This document shows, piece by piece, positions 55,621 to 64,000 of a DNA stretch of 64,000 bases. The notes under the pieces are model-generated. The model saw nothing but the letters and a program-made list of their open reading frames with translations. It made no database searches and was not told the DNA's origin. Both the position numbers and the translations under genes were made by a program. Origin of the DNA: Pycnopodia helianthoides (Eukaryota; Echinodermata; Asteroidea; Forcipulatida; Asteriidae); the NCBI GenBank assembly GCA_032158295.1, contig CM063251.1, positions 8,657,016-8,721,015 on the forward strand. The letters run 5' to 3'. How positions within the stretch are numbered: the stretch's first letter is position 1; each line of letters starts with the position of its first letter.

Positions 55621-56392
55621 ATTGGTCAAAATTTCAAATATTTGTAACAAAAAAGGAATAACGTCATCATGTTGTTTCTTTAGATTTACGTGGTTAATAT
55701 CACTGTCTATCAACATGCCAAGTTTCAACTCAGTCAAACTTTCGGTTTTGTAGATACATGGCTTCAAAAAGTAAATCTTTAAGGCAATACCACGTGACAC
55801 ATGATGGCGTCATCAATCTAAAACTTCACACATATGTTGTCTGCATAAAGGTTATTATGTATACCAATTTTGAAACAATTATCCTAAACTACGCCACAGA
55901 CATCTAGTAAAAGTATATTTTTAACTGTTTTTAACCTGCCGCTAGAGGGCGCTCTTAACTTTTATGATGTCACTTGTCTTATTTCTTTATTTTTTTAAAC
56001 CAGACCCTTGCTTCACTAAAAACCATTGAAAAAAACTTCAAAAAATGTGCCAGTTTCAAATTACAAGGCATTTCCGATTTCGACCGGAAGTAGAGGTCAA
56101 GTCATGTCACGCATACATAAAAAAATGAAGACCTATATTACCTCTATTATTTCTGCAAAAAGCAACCGACGGTCTCCTCATCTTGATTTGATATGGATTT
56201 AAAATGATTAAAATTTTTAATGATTAAAAACATTGTAACTTGACACCTGGTGACGTCATCATGACGACACTGCAACGGTTTCATCTACTAATGAACATCT
56301 AGCCATGTGTGAAGTTTCAAGTTTATGTAAGCTTGGGAAGTGTGTCTTTGTTACCGGACAATCGCGGGGGAGAAGAAGCCTGAAGCCTAACT

Positions 56393-56540
56393 AGAGTACA
56401 AGCATGTTTGGACTTTGATCCTTGTGGTCAATAGAGGAAAGCCGCTCAAAATGCAACCGGTATAGATCACGCACTGTGTGTGTTTTCAGTGCTGTTATTT
56501 TCCTGCGGTTGAACAGCGGGTCAATGCATACCCGATTTCA
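56393..56540 (+). repeat. About 150-bp direct repeat, copy 2
   Basis: Diverged copy of 55475-55620, about 918 bases downstream. Nearby, CCGGAAGTRRAGGTCAA-type motifs recur (56085, 56540, 56700), so the region is a dispersed non-coding repeat. Confidence 0.75.
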
Positions 56541-56934
56541 ACCGGAAGTGAAGGTCAAATAGGTAACATCTCTGTGGGAAAGTTTGAGACCGCTTATGGA
56601 CCTACAACATGGTGTAACATTTGTGAGTAGTGTATGTGTAAAAAGTATGAATATTTCTTAAAGTATGAAATTTGAAATTTTTAACTTACGGTTTGAACGG
56701 GAAGTCAAGGTCAAATGGTCTAACACTTTGTGTAGTAATTGCTACATTTTTCAAGACCTCTCTGATGACGTATAGATTGAATTAATAGCTAATATAGTCC
56801 AAGAGCATTAGACCATGTATACCCAAACCTGGATATAGCTCATAACAAGCTGATTTTTTTCAGAATAGTTCAAGGAATGTGTCTGGAATGACATACTAAA
56901 AGTCCCCGAAAATCCCCCTGGAGCTCTTTCCGAA

Positions 56935-57060
56935 ATCCAAGATGGCGTCCAAAATGGCCGCTATTTTCAAATCTTATCATAACTATGCAACCAGACATGC
57001 TGTAAATACAAATGAAGTGTCTAATGATATGTTTTGAGGCACACGGAATCCATTAGAATC
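56935..57060 (+). repeat. AAGATGGCGTCC-type repeat unit, left of Ngaro
   Basis: CAAGATGGCGTCCAAAATGG starts a unit of about 160 bases that is interrupted by the Ngaro element and resumes at 63444. Further units start at 63477 and 63639. Confidence 0.75.
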
Positions 57061-57839
57061 ATTATTCTCTTAGGACACAAATAACCACAACAGTACACAT
57101 TGAGTTGGCTTATTGGTATCAGCTTCAAGTGCTATGTTTATTCAACCATGTCACACCACATTGGTTAATTACCAATTGGGCAAAACCAGTAACTATGTAA
57201 TAACAAATTTTATTTGAAAGTAACCCCCAACAGACATACATGAATACCGGGCCCGGATTACTTGGCAACCTGCCATAACATTACTTGGCAACCTGCCATA
57301 AACAAATGTGGGCAAACACACTTGCCCACAAACCACAGACAAGAGGGTAACCCCCGTCAGACATACATGAATACACATACATGAATACCGGGCCCGGATT
57401 ACTTGGCAACCTGCCATAACATTACTTGGCAACCTGCCATAAACAATTGTGGGCAAACACACTTGCCCACAAACCACAGACAAGAGGGGGTTACTTCTTA
57501 CATGTCGAATAGGCATCAATGCTCTATGTGATTGCACCGCTTGTACACGCAGTTGCATTACAGTACTGCTATAGCCCCACTTGAGATAGTAGGTGCAAGC
57601 AAGAGTTATATCAACATTAAGGTAAGGGCCTGAAAGGCAAGATTATTCCATCGCTTGTACACGCGATTGGAATGTACAAAAATATAGGCCCATCGAAAAT
57701 GAGATGTGCTACAGTGTTAAAGTTAAACATATCCTTAACTCATGAATAATTGATTACCACTTAAAAGTTTATCAATTATCTGACCCCCCGCAGGCAGTGG
57801 CAGTCCACTTCCCTATCAGAAAATGCCAAACACGCGCAG
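57061..57839 (-). repeat. Ngaro split repeat B2
   Basis: 779 bases, outer 3' end of the element. I find one mismatch against B1 (TTTATT for TTAATT). Contains two 115-bp copies (from 57234 and 57375) with ACTTGGCAACCTGCCATAA doubled inside each. Confidence 0.9.
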
Positions 57840-57890
57840 AAAAGCCTCAACTACTGGAGGTATTGATGGGGCGGAGGCGGGAAAAAAAAT

Positions 57891-58195
57891 TTTGGGTGTT
57901 GACTTGGTTGGAAGCTGAACCGAAGTGAGGTTCCCACACAAATGCAGCGTGCAGACACAGCATGCAGACGCTGTTGTTTTACATAACTGCACCTGATTTA
58001 TTGAAGAAGGGTGCCCTGCCCATTTGCCACAAGAAACCCCATAAAAACCCTGGGAAAATATGTGCAAGGTCGCAAAAGGACCAACTGGACAGGGTTTGAA
58101 AAGCCCACCTAACATGACCAAACTAGCCAAGGTGGCACCACAACGGTTGTGGGTGTCCATTGAATAATGTATTTTATCTGCAAGTGATAAAATGA
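57891..58195 (-). repeat. Ngaro split repeat A2
   Basis: 305 bases from TTTGGGTGTTGACTTGG to GATAAAATGA (plus strand), the same as A1 by eye. A short open frame inside is repeated in A1 and is not taken as a gene. Confidence 0.9.
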
Positions 58196-58974
58196 ATTAT
58201 TCTCTTAGGACACAAATAACCACAACAGTACACATTGAGTTGGCTTATTGGTATCAGCTTCAAGTGCTATGTTAATTCAACCATGTCACACCACATTGGT
58301 TAATTACCAATTGGGCAAAACCAGTAACTATGTAATAACAAATTTTATTTGAAAGTAACCCCCAACAGACATACATGAATACCGGGCCCGGATTACTTGG
58401 CAACCTGCCATAACATTACTTGGCAACCTGCCATAAACAAATGTGGGCAAACACACTTGCCCACAAACCACAGACAAGAGGGTAACCCCCGTCAGACATA
58501 CATGAATACACATACATGAATACCGGGCCCGGATTACTTGGCAACCTGCCATAACATTACTTGGCAACCTGCCATAAACAATTGTGGGCAAACACACTTG
58601 CCCACAAACCACAGACAAGAGGGGGTTACTTCTTACATGTCGAATAGGCATCAATGCTCTATGTGATTGCACCGCTTGTACACGCAGTTGCATTACAGTA
58701 CTGCTATAGCCCCACTTGAGATAGTAGGTGCAAGCAAGAGTTATATCAACATTAAGGTAAGGGCCTGAAAGGCAAGATTATTCCATCGCTTGTACACGCG
58801 ATTGGAATGTACAAAAATATAGGCCCATCGAAAATGAGATGTGCTACAGTGTTAAAGTTAAACATATCCTTAACTCATGAATAATTGATTACCACTTAAA
58901 AGTTTATCAATTATCTGACCCCCCGCAGGCAGTGGCAGTCCACTTCCCTATCAGAAAATGCCAAACACGCGCAG
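58196..58974 (-). repeat. Ngaro split repeat B1
   Basis: 779 bases directly downstream of the coding part and directly upstream of A2 on the minus strand. Almost identical to B2. Confidence 0.9.
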
Positions 58975-59104
58975 CGTGCCCCACAGGGATGGACAGCCAT
59001 TTTTTTTTTTTTTTTGTTGTTGTTGTTGTATAGTTTGTGGGATTTCGGCACAACAGGTCTATGAATGCAAATTAATGCAGGCCCGTAAATTACCTCGAAA
59101 TAAT

Positions 59105-59525
59105 TCAACAAATCATTCCCAACCTGGAAAGATGTATCCCATCAAAACGATATAATGCAAAGTAGGAAGACCAGATAACTTGGGGGTCTTGCAGCACAGT
59201 TGCCTTAATGCGGCGACTAAATGAAGTGGCATACCTATTTATAGAACGCTGTTTCATCACCATCTTTTTGGGGTCAAATGCCCCAAAATAGCAAGCTCTG
59301 GGAAGCAAGTTAGACCTTACAGTTACAAGAGCCGCATTCGGGAAACGGTTCCGACACTCTTGCATTAACAATGCAATACGCTGACGCAAACTGAAAGCAT
59401 CAGTATCAACCAAATCATTAGTCCCCACATGCACAATTAACAAACTTGGGGGTAGCCACCTGCCCAAATGCTGTGAAGCCCTGCAAAATGGAATCACCTA
59501 CAATCCATACATCACCTGCCATTAA
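59105..59525 (-). pseudogene. Ngaro SGNH hydrolase (element D)
   Basis: Block I is VWIVGDSILQGF (in one frame, near 59500). In the next frame come PSLLIVHVGTNDLVDTD (block III, G-x-N-D) and FDGIHLSRLGM (block V, D-x-x-H). The catalytic Ser, Asn, Asp and His are therefore still present, but a frameshift and a deletion that removes the block II region separate the first motif from the rest. SGNH hydrolases cleave esters; why Ngaro-like elements carry one is unknown. Confidence 0.8.
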
Positions 59526-59530
59526 ATCAG

Positions 59531-60082
59531 TCAAACGAACGCAGTTAGGCATAATAATGATGGATAGATTACAACACAAACTAAGCAATTTGAAACGGTG
59601 AATTTGTGAACCGTACCACCGATCTTGGATATATTATTATAAACGCGGCCACCGCAGGAAAACAAAACCCCTGGGAGCACACAAGTCGCCCCTGGGCATA
59701 TGTACCTCAGCACCGCATCAGAACGCCAGAGGCCCATTGCTTGAATGTCAGTAAAGGGGATACCCGCCGCCACTGCAGTTGTGGCTGCCCCAATACGGAA
59801 TGAGTGTGCCCTGATATGGGCATCACCCATACCGGAAAAAACAAGAACTTTTTTGAGAACAGCATAAAACTGAAACTGTGTAAGCGGGCCCCCATCATAA
59901 TGACAGGAAAAACTGCCCTGCAAAAGGGGGCGAATGGCAACCAAGTCGCACAAGGCCTGTACAGGACAAACTGCCGGGTTAATAGCAGAACGAACCAAAC
60001 GGATTAGCTGTGGGGGGGGGGGGGGCTGACATGTTATTCTGAGAATGGCGAAAAGAGAAGACGACTGAAGCTGAGAGCTCAC
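59531..60082 (-). pseudogene. Ngaro tyrosine recombinase C-terminal part (element D)
   Basis: NPAVCPVQALCDLVAIRPLL and IRAHSFRIGAATTAVAAGIP carry the H-x-x-R block; LWRSDAVLRYI has the catalytic Tyr (codon at 59702-59704). The N-terminal SAM-like domain and the first catalytic Arg are missing: only about 150 bases separate this from RNase H. The recombinase cannot work as it stands. Confidence 0.85.
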
Positions 60083-60236
60083 TCAAATAACAAAATTCGA
60101 CATCCGAAAACATGAGCAAAGATTGTTGCAAGCAATTACCAGATTTTGCCTAGAATTCCCCATTGCACATAAAGCCGAAAAATGCACTTAAGAACACCGC
60201 CTTGACAAGAGCCACCTCAAATAGCGAACTACAACG

Positions 60237-60640
60237 CTAGGCAAGGCATGCAGTAAATGAAAGGGAAAGGGAATCGGCAGCATCTTTATGAACGTCTGGG
60301 ACATGCACTGCCCGAAACAAAACGTTGTGTTTAAGACACTTGCACACAAATAAACGCACTAAATGCGTGATCATGTCACAACTCGAATACTGCTTGTTAA
60401 TTATGGTTACCACAGCACTGTTGTCGCAGCGGAAACGGACCTTCTGATTGGCTAGAAGATCGCCCCAGAGATACACTGCAACAACTAATGGATAAAATTC
60501 TAGGGACGCCGTCGGGGCGTCCGAGCCAATATGACCGGTGCCCAGCGCCCTTGAAACCACTTCCCTACAAGGAAACCACCAAAACCAATGCTGGCCGATG
60601 CGTCAGTGAACATCTCGATGCTGTCGTTGGACTGCCAACC
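60237..60640 (-). pseudogene. Ngaro RNase H (element D)
   Basis: IEMFTDASASIGFGGFLVG (Asp) in one frame, then ASLEFYPLVVAVYLWGD (Glu), VRFRCDNSAVVTIINK (Asp) and VHKDAADSLS (Asp) in the next. All four acidic residues are visible, with one frameshift near 60560. Confidence 0.8.
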
Positions 60641-60959
60641 ACTGCGATTTACTGGCGAACACCATTAAAATGTTCCAAAAATAACAGCCACATTGATAAA
60701 TCAAGCTTTGCTCTGCAGACAAACGAACTTTATGACGGGGCTTACGCAAGCCCCTTGACAGGGCAATTAATCGCCGCATAACAGCCCGCCCAGGAGCAAA
60801 TGCACTGCATACAAAGTTGAGCGACCCGACTAGCGACTGAATTTCCTTAAGGGACATCTTGCGGTTGCCTAATGCTGTTAGGATTTGCTGCCGCAGCACG
60901 TGCAGTTTTGGTGATGGCACACGAACAAGCTGCCTCACCGAGTCAATTACAAGGCCCAA
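60603..60959 (-). pseudogene. Ngaro RT thumb/connection (element D)
   Basis: LVIDSVRQLVRVPSPKLHVL, KMSLKEIQSLVGSLNFVCSA and PGRAVMRRLIALSRGLRKPR are the standard text between the Ngaro RT palm and RNase H. 118 open residues. Confidence 0.8.
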
Positions 60960-61090
60960 AAAGTTATGTTTTGTGCCGGCCTTACTGCCTACTCTTCAGC
61001 GATTGGAACCCCTACCCGTGCACAGACAGTACGAAAAATAAGCAACAATGCCGCACACACAGTAGCGGTGCCACCCACAAACAAAAATAT

Positions 61091-61797
61091 TTAAAACAAA
61101 AATACATCTAAATAGTGAGTAATACTATGTACCCCCGCAAGCTGTATTACCTGAAACTCTAGAAATGTACTAAAGGTTACAAACAACGAACAAGAAATAC
61201 TACACCCCATCGGCAAGCATCTATCAAAATAATACAAACCCTGAAAAACAAAACCGAGAAGTTCGTAATCGGAAGGTACCACCGGCAAAAGCCGAACCGC
61301 TGAGTCAAAGGAATTGTAATGCACAGTACACATGTCCCGATCAATAAAGTCATTAATTGAACCACCTAACGGAAATGACAAGTCGTGAATGAGACGAAAC
61401 TTGGCTGGTTTACGCTTTGGAACCAAACCTATGGGGGAGCATTGTAAGTTAATAAATGGCTTATTTATGAACGGACCCGCAATCCTACCAAGAGAACACT
61501 TTATGCAACTTAGTAAAAACAATAACTGCCCTGTCTGAAGCTGAACTGGGGCAACCAGAATTCCTACTTATACATGGCCCTGTGTAACCCAATTAATTGA
61601 AAACCATGAGCGAAACCATCCGCCAATAAATGAGCGCTACGCCTGTCCGGGTAACTGCTTAGCCAAGACTGCAAAGTGACAATTTTAATTGGCGTTGGGG
61701 GGACGAAAACTGGCCAGCGCAGCAGATTTTTCTGCAGCAGGCCGAGCCGTGCTCTGATGAGCGGCTGAATTGGTCCAACGCCTAGTGGTATCCGCAA
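61091..61797 (-). pseudogene. Ngaro reverse transcriptase palm (element D)
   Basis: The first frame (61797-61564) has PTPIKIVTLQSWLSSYPDRR and DGFAHGFQL; the second (61522-61091) has SPIGLVPKRKPAKFRLIHDL, SFPLGGSINDFID, LLPVVPSDYELLGFVFQGLY and LPMGCSISC. The block that should hold the first catalytic Asp is deleted (NSFDSAVRLLP), and the second box reads HYLDVFLF instead of Y-L-D-D. RT activity is excluded. Confidence 0.85.
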
Positions 61798-62943
61798 CCC
61801 TTGCTATAGCAACCCCTTTTGAGCAAACACCTGTGCGGGTAAACTTCTGCCTACTGGCAACGTCGTGAGACGGACCAGAATCAGTGGGGCGTACTTTGCC
61901 CACACGACAAGTCACTGCCCCATGCCCAAAGCGTGTGCAGTTGCTACAGCGATGAGGGAATTTACAGTTCGGCCACCGACAGTTACCCGAATTAAAAGGG
62001 GAACAATATACAGGACCACCCTTAGAACTAACTTTTTCCTGTGGGTGAATAGACACAGAAGAAGAGAAAAAACTAGACGCGGCAGCAACAGTCACCCAAA
62101 GTTCCGTGTCGAGCAGTGCCCATGAACGCGATGGGCAAACCTCTTGACGGAGACGGAACTGTTCGTCGTAGCTACGCCAGCCAAAGCCAGGAAACTGCGC
62201 TGCTGCGGTATGCACGGTCTCTGCATATTTTAGCAATTCGCCAAAGCGCAATGGATGACGCACAGAATAAATTGCCATAAACGTATGGAACGCAGACGTC
62301 CATTGCGCAATTGACTGAATTTTACGAGGCTGTTGCGCCGATGCCTGGCGAAAAACAACTTGACCGTGCTCAACCGCGAGCGTTAGCGCCGAACTTGCCT
62401 CTGGCCCAGACATAGCTACGACTGCATTGTCCCGGAAGAGCAATGCCATTTCTACATATTGGGAAGCCCAAATTTTCTCTTTAACCGGCTGGGTCACATG
62501 CATGCCCAAGGGGGCATACCCAAGGACGGAAGGTATCGGGGTAGGCCTACCTAGATCTAAATCCGGAATGAGATTATCAAAAGTGGGAACAGTATTAACA
62601 GTACACGATGACGGGAAATTAAACATATCCATACCCCCACCACTGGTAGAAGGCCCACTGTGGTGGTTTAAACCGCCACTGGCAGGAGGAGCTTGATCCA
62701 CACCCATCAATCCGCCACGATCCTCCTCAGTAGCATGGGGAGCCTGGCTGTTGAAAAATCCAAGATCTTACGCCTCCTGTTGTTGGGCCGAAACTGCTCC
62801 TGCGACTCCCGCTGCCTGCGGCCCCCGACGACCGCTCTCAGTCCCGCTCGTGTTGGAGTTCTTCCTGCCCCGTCCTCTGCCCCGGGTCGGGTTAGCCTGT
62901 GGAAATCTCGCCGGGCGGCGCACATTCCGTGCCGGGCGCGGCA
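61685..62943 (-). pseudogene. Ngaro gag-like protein (element D)
   Basis: From Met at 62943 (MPRPARNVRRPARFPQ), an Arg/Gly-rich head runs to a single in-frame TAA at about 62768-62770, and then about 360 residues follow in the same frame. Near the C-terminus, NCRWPNCKFPHRCSNCTRFG and HGAVTC form Cys/His zinc knuckles. This is the gag-like first ORF of Ngaro elements, assumed to bind RNA. It overlaps the RT start in another frame. Confidence 0.8.
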
Positions 62944-63132
62944 TGACAACGCCTTGTTGAAGAATAAATAAGGAACGACGAACGGCTACACGTAATCCCC
63001 GCTCCCTCCAAAAGGCCTCGTAGAAACTTGTTACGTTAAAGTAACAACTCACGACTTCAATTAAAAGAACTTAAGTAAAACTGGGTGATGTCTAAAAAGA
63101 CGGTATAAATCCAAATTAAAGAAGAAAAAATT

Positions 63133-63437
63133 TTTGGGTGTTGACTTGGTTGGAAGCTGAACCGAAGTGAGGTTCCCACACAAATGCAGCGTGCAGACAC
63201 AGCATGCAGACGCTGTTGTTTTACATAACTGCACCTGATTTATTGAAGAAGGGTGCCCTGCCCATTTGCCACAAGAAACCCCATAAAAACCCTGGGAAAA
63301 TATGTGCAAGGTCGCAAAAGGACCAACTGGACAGGGTTTGAAAAGCCCACCTAACATGACCAAACTAGCCAAGGTGGCACCACAACGGTTGTGGGTGTCC
63401 ATTGAATAATGTATTTTATCTGCAAGTGATAAAATGA
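63133..63437 (-). repeat. Ngaro split repeat A1
   Basis: 305 bases at the 5' end of the element (right end on the plus strand); same as A2 by eye. Confidence 0.9.
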
Positions 63438-63443
63438 ATTATT

Positions 63444-63720
63444 TTGAGATTTTAGAACCCATAAGTATCTCAAACCAAGATGGCGTCCAAAATGGCAGCC
63501 ATTTTCAAATATTTACATCACTATGCAACTTAAAATGCTGTAAACACTAAATAAAATGTCAAAACGTAGGTTTTGAGGCACAATGAATCCAATAGAACCA
63601 ATATTTCAAGAGTTTAGAACTGATAAGTATCTAAAACAAAGATGGCGTCCACAATTGCGTCCAAAATGGCCGCCATTTTTTATTTTACCTTAAATTTGCA
63701 AACAGAAATTGGGGTTCATA
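63444..63720 (+). repeat. AAGATGGCGTCC-type repeat units, right of Ngaro
   Basis: The interrupted unit ends here (TTGAGATTTTAGAACCCATA), a complete unit runs from 63477 to about 63638 and a third begins at 63639. Units contain AAAATGGCNGCCATTTT and GTTTTGAGGCACAATGAATC. Confidence 0.75.
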
Positions 63721-64000
63721 ATAAACAAAGATAAATCTTTGCCAATTATTATCTCCACCCAGCTAACCTTTTTTCGGGGTAGCCTAGACCTTTAACGAGG
63801 TCCCGCTTTCCTCCACAGAGGAGCACAGTCATTCAAACCTTCCGAGTTCATCCCTCTGTCCATATTGCCCCAGCTGTAGCCTGGCTACATCTCCTGCACC
63901 TCAGGTCCAGCCCATGCATTAACTTTTGGTCACAGAATCAGCACAATCTTCGCATCGGTCATCCTCTCAACAGAAGCTTCAAACAGTAGTAAGCTCGGTA
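63721..64000. other. Window end without recognised features
   Basis: CT-rich, no domain-bearing frame. Confidence 0.5.

Larger units (their letters stand above)
57061..63443 (-). mobile_element. Ngaro-type retrotransposon D, complete ends, dead ORFs
   Basis: On the minus strand the structure is A1 (63437-63133), gag, RT, RNase H, tyrosine recombinase, SGNH hydrolase, B1 (58974-58196), A2 (58195-57891), B2 (57839-57061). This is the split-direct-repeat layout known for Ngaro elements. B1 and B2 are each 779 bases and A1 and A2 each 305. ATTATT occurs at the left end, the B1/A2 joint and the right end. Coding regions have stops, shifts and lost catalytic residues. Confidence 0.9.

Noticed and set aside
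57193..58693. Identical 121-residue open frames at 57193-57558 and 58328-58693
   Set aside because: They lie in the non-coding B1 and B2 repeats of the Ngaro element and are identical only because the repeats are. No domain, no start context.
57816..63402. Similar open frames at 57816-58160 and 63061-63402
   Set aside because: They are the A2 and A1 copies of the Ngaro split repeat; the shared part ends at the repeat boundary.

Overview
This is animal (metazoan) nuclear DNA, not bacterial. There are no operons. Coding traces are spliced or broken, and most of the window is transposable-element relics. The mix (BEL/Pao and Gypsy LTR elements, DIRS and Ngaro tyrosine-recombinase retrotransposons, Penelope, several LINEs, a tRNA-derived SINE family, many inverted-repeat DNA elements) fits a marine invertebrate such as an echinoderm, hemichordate or lancelet. 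I cannot fix the species from sequence alone.

Layout. 1-5.96 kb: a BEL/Pao retrotransposon on the minus strand (gag, protease, RT, RNase H, integrase) with several frame breaks. 6.3-11.2 kb: a LINE scrap, two SINE copies, an inverted-repeat element, and a three-unit tandem array that carries a MITE. 12.6-13.5 kb: a Tc1-like transposase N-terminus next to a 45-bp minisatellite open on both strands. 15.7-17.0 kb: a non-autonomous DNA transposon. 17.56-20.86 kb: DIRS relic A. 21.9-23.4 kb: a broken gene-like relic and a LINE tail. 26.4-28.85 kb: DIRS relic B. 29.5-31.3 kb: a possible inverted-repeat element holding a SINE and a MITE. 36.8-37.6 kb: a Penelope fragment beside a hammerhead-like motif. 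38.3-39.6 kb: Ngaro fragment E. 39.9-41.95 kb: a LINE cut off by DIRS relic C. 42.1-42.8 kb: a second BEL fragment. 43.5-44.83 kb: a CR1/L2-like LINE. 44.83-48.45 kb: a Gypsy relic. 48.9-51.4 kb: another LINE. 57.06-63.44 kb: a structurally complete Ngaro element whose coding part is dead.

One host gene is readable on the minus strand. Five exons (52482-52593, 37683-37838, 33087-33201, 32672-32831, 31662-31738) have good splice signals and keep one reading frame across every junction. Two more exons at 17126-17176 and 15103-15207 are phase-compatible with each other but not directly with the fifth. The product has basic, acidic and Ser-rich stretches and looks like a disordered nuclear protein; I do not recognise it. 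Much of the Penelope, Ngaro-E, LINE, DIRS-C and Gypsy material therefore sits inside its introns.

The most notable items are: the Ngaro element with its full A1-ORFs-B1-A2-B2 split repeats, near-identical ends around eroded ORFs, an SGNH-hydrolase remnant and an empty insertion site in a neighbouring repeat; the host gene threaded through the mobile elements; the hammerhead-like core near Penelope; the 45-bp repeat whose variation is mostly synonymous in one frame; and a stretch of Gypsy integrase sequence copied into its own RT region.
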